NCBI RefSeq assembly: GCF_016587435.1
Contig: NZ_BNJJ01000002.1
Location: 124,001 to 188,000, forward strand
DNA from: Dictyobacter formicarum
GTDB lineage: Bacteria > Chloroflexota > Ktedonobacteria > Ktedonobacterales > Ktedonobacteraceae
DNA length: 64,000 nucleotides
Direction: 5' to 3'
Below the pieces are notes generated by a model, which saw only the letters and a list, made by a program, of their open reading frames with translations, had not been told where the DNA came from and did no database searches. A program made the translations under genes and the position numbers. Shown piece by piece: positions 45,873 to 55,063 of this stretch. How positions within the stretch are numbered: the stretch's first letter is position 1; each line of letters begins with the position of its first letter.

Positions 45873-46041
45873 TTGCTTGTCCCAAGCATGGTGGAGGCTC
45901 TTGTATTAACATACTGGATCATGGCTCTCTGATCTAGAAAGATCGGCGCATTAGGAGGCGTATCCAGCAGAGCAATGAGTTTCAGGTAGAGCGCAGACGA
46001 ATTGCCCGAGGGTACATCCTCATCTATGAAGCGTTAGGTAG

Positions 46042-46287
46042 TCAACTGCTCTCATTATTGTGTGCTTGTTTGGCTGCATCCATCGCTATGATGCTCACGG
46101 TGGCAGCAGCCAGCACGACATCCTTTAATAGAAACTCACCATACAGGGTGAGCGCGGGAAATCCGGTCACTGCTGGCGCAATCACAAAAATGGTCAGTGT
46201 TCCAGTAAACAAGACCAGGCAAAGCAGGCCGACGTAACGCAGCCATGCACCTGCAATGAGGGGAATGGCGACAACGATCACCATCAC
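46042..46287 (-). pseudogene. DUF417/YkgB-like membrane protein, C-terminal fragment
   Basis: The 81 residues hold two to three membrane segments: VGLLCLVLFTGTLTIFVIAP, GEFLLKDVVLAAATVSIIAM. The pattern TLTIFVIAPAVTGFP and GEFLLKDVV resembles the end of DUF417 (YkgB/RclC) inner-membrane proteins, usually ~190 aa. The N-terminal half is absent; a neighbouring frame upstream shows no similarity. Confidence 0.5.
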
Positions 46288-46346
46288 TTACCAGAAAGGG
46301 ATGAATACGATCACCATCTCTTTCTGGTAAAAAACTATTGTCCTTC

Positions 46347-46742
46347 TCATGCAAGAAGATTTGCGATCAATTGCAGCAGCGTCTCCAGATCAAAGGGTTT
46401 CTGGAGCGTTCTGAGATGATCCAAGGCGCCGCTTTCTTGTGGCAAATCGGCACTCATCAGGAGGATGGGTGTTTGCTCACCTCCTTCTCTACGCTGCAAC
46501 TGGTCGGCGAGTTCCAGCCCATTCATCCCAGGGAGATGATAATCTAGTAGAAACAAATCAGGCGTGATCGTTTGCAGCATATTCAGCGCCATCTCGCCGC
46601 TCGGGGCAAGATGCCCTTGATAGATTGCCTCCTCCTGGAACGTTTCCAGCAGGAGATTGCCAAGGATGGGATCATCTTCGACAATGAGAATACGCTTGAC
46701 AGCAAGAACATCACTCCATGCCTGTCGTTGGAACGTATACAT
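46347..46742 (-). CDS. single-domain response regulator
   Basis: ATG 46742 has AAGGAG 5 nt upstream. The 131 residues are one receiver domain: KRILIVEDDPILGNLLLETF (acidic pocket), LFLLDYHLPGMNGLELAD with the phosphoacceptor Asp, PILLMSADLP, and TLQKPFDLETLL with the conserved Lys. There is no output domain. It starts 9 bp after the kinase 2 stop, so it is probably the direct phosphotransfer partner of that kinase and may pass signals by protein contact. Confidence 0.92.
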   Translation of the reverse strand: MYTFQRQAWSDVLAVKRILIVEDDPILGNLLLETFQEEAIYQGHLAPSGEMALNMLQTITPDLFLLDYHLPGMNGLELADQLQRREGGEQTPILLMSADLPQESGALDHLRTLQKPFDLETLLQLIANLLA

Positions 46743-46751
46743 ATGCGCTCC

Positions 46752-48995
46752 TTATGTTCTTTTCAGGGGAAGCGTCACCTGAAACGTCGATCCTTTTCCC
46801 ATTTCGCTCTTCATCGTGATGGATCCTCCATGGTATTTCACAATCTCCGCGACAATATACAAGCCCATTCCGAGGCCTGGAAAGGCGCGCTGATGTGGAG
46901 CAACCGCCCGATAGAAGCGCTCAAAGATTTTCTCGCGCTGCTCTTGTGGAATGCCGATACCCTGATCATGCACGCTGAGCGTCACGGCCTCTTCGGATGC
47001 CTTGATATACACCTCTATCGTGTTGGCTCCTGGGGAATATTTGATCGCGTTGCTGATCAGGTTCAGCAACATTTGCTCGAGCCGGTCCTTATCCCCGACC
47101 AGAAGAGGGGGGTACGCGGCACGATGCACGACGATGGTATGGGTCGTCTGCATCTGTTGCACGATATCAACGACCTCCTGGAGCACGTCGTCCAGATTCA
47201 CCGTTTCTTGGGCATACTCCAGGGTGCCAGCCTGAATTTTGGAGAGGTCGAGCAACTCTCCGACCAATCGGGTAACCATGTTGAGTTGTGCCTCCATCCG
47301 GGAAAGAACGGTATCCGCGTTGTAGATGCCTTGCTTTCCCAGTTGCTTTCGTAATAGTTGCGTTTGCAGCTTCAAGGACGTGAGCGGTGTCTTGAGTTCA
47401 TGGCTGACCATCCCTAGAAAGTGATCTTTGCGCTGCTCCAGCTCCTTGCGGGCTGAGTTGTCCAGCAGAAAGCCGATGCCCTGGAGCACCTCACCATGAA
47501 AGGCCACTCCTCCCATTAGCACGTCCAGGCGGCTACCATCCTTACACACGAGTTCGGCTTCAAAGGGCGTGGTATCTTGCTGCACGACCAGTTCCTGGTG
47601 CACTTGCTGGAACAGCGAGGGCTTCGAGGTTGGCAGGGTGAAACTGCCCCAGTTGATACACCGCCGGCACAGCTCGTCTCGGTTATAGCCCGTCATCCTC
47701 AGGAAGGTGTTGTTCCCTTCCACCACCACGTCGCCTTCGGCGAAAAAGATCCCGATCACGCTGGAACTCATGAGATGGTTCACGCGTTCCTGGCTCTGGC
47801 GCAAGGCGTCCTCGGTTTGTTTCTGCCTATGAATATCGGTGCAGGTACCAAACCATTGGACGACCTGCCTCTCCTCGTTCCGCAGAGGCACACCCCGTGA
47901 TAAAAACCAGCGATAGGTGCCCGGCTGTCTCTCCCTGAGGCGATATTCAAACTCATAGGGTTCCCCTGTCTCTAATGCCTGGCGCTGAAGAGCCAAGACC
48001 CGCTCTCGATCCTCAGGATGTACAAACTGAAGTGAGACCGCTTCATCATGCGTGATATCTGTTCGGGGGGCTGTGTGCCACATACCCTGGATGCACTGCC
48101 GGTCAGCGGGAGGCAGTTGCTGGAGCCATTCATCCTCTGTGCATTGCTCGGACATCATATGGGCATAGTCGTGCGAGCGTCGATTACAGTAGGCGATGGA
48201 ACCATCAGGCCGCCTGATCCAGACAAATTGGGGCACGGTATCGAGCACAGTACGAAGTTCCTCTTCCACGCGCTTGTACTGGGTAATATCGAATCCCGTA
48301 CAGATCAGATACTCGACCTGCTGATTCGCCGCACATTGGGGCGTCAGCGTCACGGCAAGGTCGAGATACCTTCCTGGGTGTGGGTATATGCGGGCTTCAA
48401 AGCGTACCGTCACTCCCTGTCTGGCCTGTTCGATCGCCGCACCTAATTGCCTTTGGGCATGCGGGACAGACGACCACCAGGAAACAGCGGTGAGCGGTTT
48501 GCCAATCACCTCCTCGAGCTGGACCTGCGCGTCCGTCAAGGGACGCTGACTGATCTCCAGGATCAGTCCCTCCGGTGTCAACATCGCGACCCGCTCAGCA
48601 CTGTGCTCCAGGAGATCCCGATACCGCTGTTCACTTTGGCGAAGGGCGTCCTGGCACTGCGTTGGTTCCGTGTTTTCCTGGAAAAAGACCGCGAGGCCCA
48701 CTCCGGTGGGCGAGATCTGTGCATGGAACCAGGTCTGGGTTACCGGGGAACGATATTCCACGTCGGTCAGTTTCCGCGTCTGTCTGGCCTTGAGCACCGC
48801 CTGGTAGAGCGTTGTGCTCACCAGGTGAGGAGCGAGGCACCAGAAGCTGTTTCCAACAAGCGCCTCTTGTGTGGTGCCGAGCATGGTCTGCGCGCTCGCA
48901 TTGGCATACACAATCGTTGTGGCGTCATCGACGACAATCAACGCATCAGGAAGCGTCTCAAGCGCGCTGAGGAGCGTTTCACGCGATGTGAGCAT
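46752..48995 (-). CDS. multi-PAS sensor histidine kinase 2
   Basis: The protein is 747 residues from ATG 48995. PAS units: LETLPDALIVVDDATTIVYA; LLEHSAERVAMLTPEGLILE; VLDTVPQFVWIRRPDGSIAY, with an extended loop before its PAC (GTYRWFLSRGVPLRNEERQV); and SSVIGIFFAEGDVVVEGNNT. HisKA has MVSHELKTPLTSLKLQTQL, and HATPase has LISNAIKYSPGANTIEV, VHDQGIGIPQEQREKIFERF and GLGMGLYIVAEIVKYHGG. The last ~370 residues are clearly paralogous to kinase 1. It forms an operon with the receiver protein and reads out of the right repeat arm. Confidence 0.9.
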   Translation of the reverse strand: MLTSRETLLSALETLPDALIVVDDATTIVYANASAQTMLGTTQEALVGNSFWCLAPHLVSTTLYQAVLKARQTRKLTDVEYRSPVTQTWFHAQISPTGVGLAVFFQENTEPTQCQDALRQSEQRYRDLLEHSAERVAMLTPEGLILEISQRPLTDAQVQLEEVIGKPLTAVSWWSSVPHAQRQLGAAIEQARQGVTVRFEARIYPHPGRYLDLAVTLTPQCAANQQVEYLICTGFDITQYKRVEEELRTVLDTVPQFVWIRRPDGSIAYCNRRSHDYAHMMSEQCTEDEWLQQLPPADRQCIQGMWHTAPRTDITHDEAVSLQFVHPEDRERVLALQRQALETGEPYEFEYRLRERQPGTYRWFLSRGVPLRNEERQVVQWFGTCTDIHRQKQTEDALRQSQERVNHLMSSSVIGIFFAEGDVVVEGNNTFLRMTGYNRDELCRRCINWGSFTLPTSKPSLFQQVHQELVVQQDTTPFEAELVCKDGSRLDVLMGGVAFHGEVLQGIGFLLDNSARKELEQRKDHFLGMVSHELKTPLTSLKLQTQLLRKQLGKQGIYNADTVLSRMEAQLNMVTRLVGELLDLSKIQAGTLEYAQETVNLDDVLQEVVDIVQQMQTTHTIVVHRAAYPPLLVGDKDRLEQMLLNLISNAIKYSPGANTIEVYIKASEEAVTLSVHDQGIGIPQEQREKIFERFYRAVAPHQRAFPGLGMGLYIVAEIVKYHGGSITMKSEMGKGSTFQVTLPLKRT

Positions 48996-49256
48996 CTTGA
49001 GACGCTGCTTTGTGGATTGAACATCATGCAGTAGCTATCCCTTTCATGTGGTCCCATCCCTGGAAGGAAGATGCTTCCCTGCTCTGATATTCTCGAAACA
49101 GCATTGAGAAATGTGAGAAGACGCGGAACCTCCTTCTCCGTTCAACTCCTTTCAAGCCCTTCTGTCGAGAGGGCTTGAGCAAAGGTATGCTTGCGCATAG
49201 GAACTGTCGGATCCGAAAGGCGACCGGAACGTTTGTTGCTCGAGGAGGAACCTCCC

Positions 49257-49965
49257 AGGTGGGACGCAGGCATCGACTGGGCTGACGAAAAGCCCTACAC
49301 TGTGGTTATCGATGATGTCGGCCATCAGCGTGGCACGTATTCCACAGCACATCGCCGCTCTGCCTGCATCAAACCATTGCGCAATGCTCCGCAGCAGTTT
49401 GCTTGGCAATCCACACGCTCCACACCTTGGGCATTGGAGTACTATCAACGCACGCGCTGGCCACTGCCAGCCTCACCGTGTTGCAACCGATTCGAGGCGG
49501 GGCCCGTTCCCTCTCGGATCTCAAGCTGCTGGCATTGCAGCGTCTGGCCGCTGAGAGGATCGGCGTGAAAGACCTGATTCGCCAACGCGGGCTGGTTCTG
49601 GAACAAGGAAGGCCAATTGATCAAAGCGCTTCGACTCTTGCGCGAGCCTATTGACCAATTGGAGAGCGAAAGCATCGCGATGGTTGAACAGACGCGCGAA
49701 GGGCAGATTCTGCTGTCGTTTCCAGGCTTTGGGCCAATCACGGCGGCGACGATCAGAGCGGCTATCGGCTCGATCCACCACTTCCCCTTGGCTTTGGCCC
49801 TCAACGCATACGTTGGTTGGGCGCCGGTGGTGGCTCAATCGGGAAGCACCTTGGATGCCTCCTCCTTGACCCGCGGGGGAGCCAGGACGATAAAGCAGAT
49901 CATGTTGCTGGCTGTCACGCAGGTCATCCGTACAGCACTCGTTGTGCCTGTCATGTGCCTGTCAC
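49257..49965 (+). pseudogene. IS110-family transposase relic, right copy
   Basis: Same structure as the left copy, with WDAGIDWADEKPYTVVIDD, LLALQRLAAERIGVKDLIRQ and LLSFPGFGPITAATIRAAIG in successive frames. Here the presumed ATG is AGG, so the start is lost as well. The shared deletions show that the transposase decayed before the arm was duplicated. Confidence 0.8.
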
Positions 49966-49999
49966 AAGCATCATGGTCATCTCCTCTTTTCCTCGTCCT

Positions 50000-50938
50000 C
50001 TACGCGTTGTCCTCTACGCGCAAAATGATTTTTCCGCGCGTGTGCCCTTGGAGGGCCTGCTCAAACGCCTGGGATGCCTCTGAGAGCGGGAAGACCCGCT
50101 CGGTGATTGGTCGGAGCTGGCCTGTATCTATCAGGTTCCCGATGTGTATGAGCTGTTCTCGATTGGGCTTGACGACAAAAAAGAACGCACGCACACCAAA
50201 GGCGGCAGCCTGCTCTTGGGATGGGGGGCTAAACACACTCAGGAGCAGTCCGCCCTTCCTTACGACGCACCAGGAGCGAGCTACTGTCTCACCGCCGATG
50301 GTATCAAGCACCATATCAACATCACGCACCACATCCTCGAAACGCGTGGTGGTATAATCAATGATCTCATCGGCTCCCAACGTGCGTAGGAATGCATGAT
50401 TGCGTGCAGAGGCTGTCGCGATCACAGTGGCACCAGCCCACTTTGCCATTTGAACCGCCATGCTTCCCACGCCACCAGCGGCACCATGAATGAGAAGCGA
50501 TTGCCCACTGGTAAGCCCTGCGTGCTCAAAAAGCGCTTGCCAGGCGGTCAGTCCAACCAGGGGGACTCCGGCTGCCTGTAGGTGCCCAAGGGTTCGTGGC
50601 TTGGGCGCCACATCAGTCGCGCGTGCGACAGTGTACTCCGCAGCCGCGCCATCCCGCCAAAATTCGGTGAGCGCATAGATAGCCTCTCCTACGGCGATAC
50701 CAGTGACGCCGGACCCCACTTCAACGACCTCGCCAGAAACATCATGACCTGGTATGGGATGCTGACGTTCGATACCAGCCGGTGTTTTCCAGGTTTCCGG
50801 CCAGGTAGGTTCCTGCCACATCACACTGGTCGCATGGACCCGAATCAGGACTTCTCCCACTCCTGGCTGAGGTTTCGGTGCATCTTCAAACACAAATTGA
50901 TCGGGTCCGCTCTGACTATAGAGGTGAATAGCTTTCAT
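50000..50938 (-). CDS. zinc-free NADP-dependent MDR oxidoreductase, right copy
   Basis: The protein is 312 residues, with the same GroES-like and Rossmann motifs as the left copy (HGAAGGVGSMAVQMAK). Residues ~190-277 differ (DTIGGETVARSWCVVRKGG; KPNREQLIHIGNLIDTG), whereas both flanks match. Both copies remain open, so both may be expressed with slightly different pocket residues. Confidence 0.9.
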   Translation of the reverse strand: MKAIHLYSQSGPDQFVFEDAPKPQPGVGEVLIRVHATSVMWQEPTWPETWKTPAGIERQHPIPGHDVSGEVVEVGSGVTGIAVGEAIYALTEFWRDGAAAEYTVARATDVAPKPRTLGHLQAAGVPLVGLTAWQALFEHAGLTSGQSLLIHGAAGGVGSMAVQMAKWAGATVIATASARNHAFLRTLGADEIIDYTTTRFEDVVRDVDMVLDTIGGETVARSWCVVRKGGLLLSVFSPPSQEQAAAFGVRAFFFVVKPNREQLIHIGNLIDTGQLRPITERVFPLSEASQAFEQALQGHTRGKIILRVEDNA

Positions 50939-51241
50939 CTCTTACCTGTCTCCTTGTTCTTCCTCATGCTTCCAGCGCATTCCCAGGCTGATCTCGCCAG
51001 CAGGACCGACACATGACGCACGAAGTGCCGCAGGCGCTGAGAAGTCTTGAGCGAAAGGGGAGCTTCTGCATGGATATGTACCTGCATGGAGCTCCGAAGT
51101 GCTGTACCTGGCAACAGTATAGAATGATAATGGTCTTGCTACAAGGGCCATTTTATAGGGAAAGTACGGAGCCATTTTGCTCTGCCAGGTTTTGGAACTG
51201 GTCTCTCTCTGGCGAGCGTGCCCTTGGCCGGAGAGGTGCGT

Positions 51242-51841
51242 TCATCCCCCATCTGTTGCTTCTGTGCATGCCTTTCTCACGCGGAAACGAAGGGTGGTCA
51301 GTTGTTCTGCTTGTGAGGCGGCTATCGTCTCTCAGGCAACCTGTTCGCCCGCCTTTCGGGCAAAGAAGCGGACACCATCACCGAGCAAGATGGGCGCTAC
51401 ATGCACGAGGATCTCGTTAATCAGCCCTGCCTCGAGACACTGACGGGCAAGGCTGGCACCGATGATCAGCAGATTCTTCCCCTCTGTGGCTCGCAAGCCT
51501 GTCGCACCTGCGGATCGAATGTCATCCGAGAGGAACGTGATCGTCTCATCTTCTTCGTCGTCAGGTGCGTGATGCGTCAGGACGAACACAGGTCCGATCC
51601 AGGCTCCTCCGAAGACCTTCCGATACTCTGGTGGTAGTCCCGGTTTCCGGCCCACATTGTAGCTTCGTCTGCCACTCAGCACGGCACCTGTCGTCCGGAT
51701 GACCTGGTTTACGACTGGGTTCGGACCAGCAAATCGGGCTACCCAGTCCATCCCATCGTCTGGCCCGGCGATAAAGCCGTCCAACGACATGGTGACGTGC
51801 CACAAAACTTTCCCTATCATTTCTTCAGTTGGCTGCTTCAT
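51242..51841 (-). pseudogene. DHFR/RibD-like reductase with premature TGA
   Basis: ATG 51841 has GAGG 9 nt upstream. The protein reads KVLWHVTMSLDGFIAGPDDG, GAVLSGRRSYNVGR, then LLIIGASLARQCLEAGLINE and ILVHVAPILLGDGVRFF, the RibD C-terminal/DHFR-like fold of NADPH-dependent reductases. TGA at 51332-51334 follows GEQVA. The same frame continues ETIAASQAEQLTTLRFRVRK, which matches the family's last strand, and stops at 51242, at the edge of the repeat arm. A CGA-to-TGA change could explain the stop. The ~30-residue loss may or may not abolish function. Confidence 0.75.
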
Positions 51842-52177
51842 AGATTCAGACCTCAAAACACCAGGATGTCACTGCCTGCGGATGCCTTGCTCCAGCCAAA
51901 AAGAGCGAATGTTCTTGGAGGAAAACGACGACTCTTTTGTCTGGTCCAGTCGAACGATTTCAGCAGGCACTTGTCCAAACAAGCAAAGTGCTTGATCATC
52001 CTCACATGTCGGTTCTCACCGTGCGTTGTTGTCCGTCTCACGTGAGATGACGTCAGTCTCAGAGTGGACTGCACCCTTGAGGGGAGACCACGGTCCAAGT
52101 CACAAAAGTGCCTGCTGGAAATAGGTCATCTCGAACTCTAGAGGGGGGACGTACCCCAGGCTGGATGGTAAATAAGG
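51842..52177. other. intergenic, nothing recognised
   Basis: About 335 bp lie between the DHFR-like start and the ISL3 element. No credible gene was found. It must contain the DHFR-like promoter. Confidence 0.4.
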
Positions 52178-52186
52178 CCAAGAGTG
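52178..52186. repeat. target-site duplication of ISL3 element 1, left
   Basis: CCAAGAGTG, repeated at 54656-54664 on the other side of the element. ISL3 normally makes 8-bp duplications; the ninth base may be coincidental. Confidence 0.85.
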
Positions 52187-52262
52187 GGTCTTACACACTC
52201 CTGGTGAAGCTCGCTTGCTCTCCAATATGGCCTGATGTTTCACGGCGAAATCTTCTCCCCTT

Positions 52263-53168
52263 CTAGAAAGCATGAAGAAGGCGCTGGCGGAGCAGAGAGA
52301 TCCCGGCTCGTCCATACCCCATCCTTTTGATCAGCTTCAGCTTGTTGACGTGGCCCTCAACCAATCCATTGTTTTGGGGAAGGGTCAACCCTGCCACCAC
52401 TGCGGCCTTGTCTCGCTCAACACTGGTAGCAAACCCTTGCAATTCACGAATCTGGCTCGCTCTGATCTGCTCAAGCCAAGCCTCCAGCCGTTCTCCGGTG
52501 CGTGTGCGCAGCATCTGGGCAAACTGCTCAACCAGGTTGTAGGCCAGCTCAATCTCTGGGTCAAGGTGTCGGAGGGTGATGAGCGCCTCTTGTTCATCGG
52601 GCTTCAGGTCTTCAGACCGACGAAGAAAAAGGAAAGCCGCAGACTTTGAGGAGAGAGGCGTTGGAGAGAGGTTGCATACTTTTGCCGCGTTCTTCTTCCC
52701 TTCTGGAAGCAAGCGAAGCAACTGGTCATGCATTGACTGATACGATTGCTTGTAGCCGCGCTCCCGCAATTCCCGATACAACTGCGCCATATTATGGCAA
52801 CCAGCTTCCCACCGTTCGCGCAGGTAGGGGAGATGGACATCAACACCCGTCTTGCGCAGAGGCGATTGGTATTCGGGAAACGCGCCATGAGCTAACCAGC
52901 GCGAGACCGTCATATGACCAATGCCCACTTGTTCGCCAATAGCCGTCTGCGAGAAGCCCTGTTTGCGTAATGCCACGACTTGCTCGTATTTCGCAAGCCG
53001 CTCCTCCCGCTTCGCCTGACTCAGCTCAGCGGCCTTCCGATGAAGTCTGGGTGGCTGTTTCGCTTGTGCTTCAGCAAGAGGAGGGGCCAGGGACTTCTCG
53101 GCCTGACCTCGGCGATGAGCAGTCAGATGGCGGGCCAGCAGCCCCTCCAGAGCTTCTCCAAGATTCTT
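52263..53168 (-). CDS. ISL3 transposase, exon 2
   Basis: Exon 2 begins directly after the intron with KNLGEALEGLLARHLTAHRR and is open for 301 codons to the stop at 52263. It includes an HTH, RKQGFSQTAIGEQVGIGHM and TVSRWLAHGAFPEY, and the C-terminal DDE part, NNGLVEGHVNKLKLIKRMGY with the final catalytic Glu. Joined to exon 1 in phase, the product is 538 residues, full length for ISL3. Without splicing, translation would run into the intron and stop. Confidence 0.85.
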   Translation of the reverse strand, partial: KNLGEALEGLLARHLTAHRRGQAEKSLAPPLAEAQAKQPPRLHRKAAELSQAKREERLAKYEQVVALRKQGFSQTAIGEQVGIGHMTVSRWLAHGAFPEYQSPLRKTGVDVHLPYLRERWEAGCHNMAQLYRELRERGYKQSYQSMHDQLLRLLPEGKKNAAKVCNLSPTPLSSKSAAFLFLRRSEDLKPDEQEALITLRHLDPEIELAYNLVEQFAQMLRTRTGERLEAWLEQIRASQIRELQGFATSVERDKAAVVAGLTLPQNNGLVEGHVNKLKLIKRMGYGRAGISLLRQRLLHAF

Positions 53169-53856
53169 ATGAAGTAGGCCACCAGCGAGGTACCGCTAAA
53201 CGCGGCCCTTTTCCGATGGCCCCTTCCCGAACCCGCCGGGCACCTTTCGATGCAACGGGCTCTCCAGTTTCCAGAAGTCTCTGAGGACTGTTTATCGGCG
53301 CATCACGCGTCAACATCCCCTCTTCTTCTGTACTCCCTGCCACCCTTTCCCCTGTACGCCACTTTCTGGCGCTCCTTGGTGGGGCGTAACTTCCACGAGT
53401 ACTACGATGGCTCTGTACTCCTTCTGCTTGCACAGGGAGGAGTATCCCGCATTCTCACGTATTCGACGTTCTAGCGCATTTTAGGTGCCCTTTCGCCTCC
53501 TTAAATGGGATCATTTCCCATCGCTTCCCGAAGAGAGCGTTCCACTGGTCTCATCCATCCCAGTGTATTTCACACCCCTGCTCAACTGGTGTGTATTTCG
53601 GGAACGTTGCAACAGGCGCTATCTCCAACAACGAGCGTTCCTTACCGCCGCTGGTAGGCTAGGTTCGGCAATTCAGCTTCACCATGATGCGCGGGGCAAT
53701 CGGGCCTTGCCGTAAACGCCTTCAGGCAAGCCCGGCTTTGTGGCATGCTATTGTCCCCTTGAGGTTTCCCGCCAGGTAAGCCACCGCCCCAGAGGTCATT
53801 TGCTCTCAACCTCCCCTTTCTCCGAAAAGAATCGAATACGCGCCTATGCGGCGCAC
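53169..53856 (-). ncRNA. ORF-less group II intron, 688 nt
   Basis: The 5' end is GTGCGCCGCATAGGCGC at 53856, matching the GTGYG consensus, and the 3' end is CCTACTTCAT at 53169. Domain V is a hairpin starting AGCCCGTTGCAT and ending CCGGCGGGTTCG, at about 53226-53264. The first ~350 nt are strongly similar to the intron at 60621-63118. After the shared GCGTGATGCGC around the maturase start codon it jumps nearly to the domain V region. The maturase gene has thus been deleted, leaving ATG plus two codons and a stop. Splicing would need a maturase in trans. Confidence 0.85.
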
Positions 53857-54567
53857 GAGCACGTGAAACCTATCCGCGCACTGCACTGCCTGGGGAGCGG
53901 CAGTTTTCGCTGCTGAGGCATAGTCCCCTCCCCGATCTCGACTCACCAGCTCAATTTCTGGATGAGCCGCTATCCAGGCAGCAGCGGTTTCAGCCGATCT
54001 ATCAGGCAGAATATCAATGACCCTGTGACTTCGCATGTCTACCAGGATTGTGCCATATTTTCGCCCACGCCGGAACGCGAAATCATCTATCCCAAGCTCG
54101 ATTACCTGTTGAATTGGCCCTGTTGGAAGAGCCATAATCCGACGAAGAACCGTCATCCAGGAGGTTTTGATCCCTAAACGCTGAGCTAAACGTGCTCCCG
54201 GCATCCCGCCCGTCGCCAGACCAAGTGCTTGAACGACTTGAAACAGGCGGGCTGTCACTCGTGCCAGCGGTGCCACAAAAGGAGTCAAACGCTCGGCAAA
54301 GATTTTGCGTGCACACGTGCTCACGTCACAAAAACATTTGCGGACCAGAACGCGCAAACAGACACGCTTTCCACCGGACGGGAGATCCGTGATCCGGCGG
54401 AAGTAATGGCTATGGAATCGTTGTGCTGGAATGCCACAGAGAGGGCAGCAGGGAGCACTCCGCGTAGAATGGGCGGTAATGGTGAAAACCTCATCGATCA
54501 TTGCAATCTCTGTTACTTTCAGTTCCTCTGGCAAGGCAAGCGGGGCAGGCGTTTCCTTCTTCTTCAT
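53857..54567 (-). CDS. ISL3 transposase, exon 1
   Basis: The exon is exactly 237 codons from ATG 54567 (MKKKETPAPLALPEELKVTE). The N-terminal zinc finger is CCPLCGIPAQRFHSHYFR with CFCDVSTCARK. RLGIKTSWMTVLRRI is the HTH. Catalytic segments are LGIDDFAFRRGRKYGTILVD and DRGGDYASAA, ending ADRFHVL. The exon stops at a codon boundary and is followed by the GTGCG intron start. Reading through adds 16 spurious residues to a stop in the intron. Confidence 0.87.
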
Positions 54568-54655
54568 ACGACAATCCTTCTACAAGTGTTATTGATGTAG
54601 AACGATCTACTGTCATATCAGTAGCAAGCGAGCTTCACCAGGAGTGTGTAAGACC

Positions 54656-54664
54656 CCAAGAGTG
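54656..54664. repeat. target-site duplication of ISL3 element 1, right
   Basis: CCAAGAGTG, matching 52178-52186. Confidence 0.85.
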
Positions 54665-55063
54665 GTCAAGTTTTGAGGCCACGAGTGATCAATTAGCGCG
54701 AAGAGTGATCAACATAATCATTGCCGTTTGAAAAAGCGCTTCCTATCTAGCTTCTGCCCTCGGTATCTTGTAAATGAAGAACTAAGGTACGAGCGCAGCA
54801 CGGCGTTCCAGCTCGCTCAAGTACGCAGTTGGTAAATGCCTGCCAAGTAAGCAAGGTTGGCCCTCCAATATTTACACCATTGGAAACACTTGCTTTCCCA
54901 TGTGAGCACTGAGACATATTGTCTTGAGCAAACCGCTTCACACCTGGGGTATGAGGAGAGAAGAGTGGAAATAACGATGGGATCTCCACCCCTTACTCAA
55001 GCAGAAGTCAACAAGAGTAACGTAGCAGCTTACGTAGTACTGGACCTCGTAAGCTTGCTCGTC
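54665..55063. other. intergenic with three GAGTG(A/G)TCAA repeats
   Basis: GAGTG(A/G)TCAA occurs at 54660-54669, 54683-54692 and 54703-54712, a spacing of 20-23 bp. This resembles the repeated termini of IS21-type elements or a set of operator sites. No transposase is present. The rest of the stretch has no supported gene. Confidence 0.4.

Larger units (their letters stand above)
49021..51242. repeat. right arm of the 2.2-kb inverted repeat
   Basis: Inverse copy of 39960-42170. Its inner edge lies 25 bp before the kinase 2 start. Its outer edge falls at the end of the DHFR-like gene. Small indels give a length of 2222 bp against 2211 bp. Confidence 0.92.
52187..54655 (-). mobile_element. complete ISL3 element carrying an ORF-less group II intron
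   Basis: The ends are inverted repeats: GGTCTTACACACTCCTGGTG from 52187 and its complement ending at 54655, continuing to AGCAAGCG. They are flanked by CCAAGAGTG direct repeats. Inside are one transposase gene in two exons and a 688-bp intron. Total 2469 bp. Everything needed for transposition appears present if the intron splices. Confidence 0.88.
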
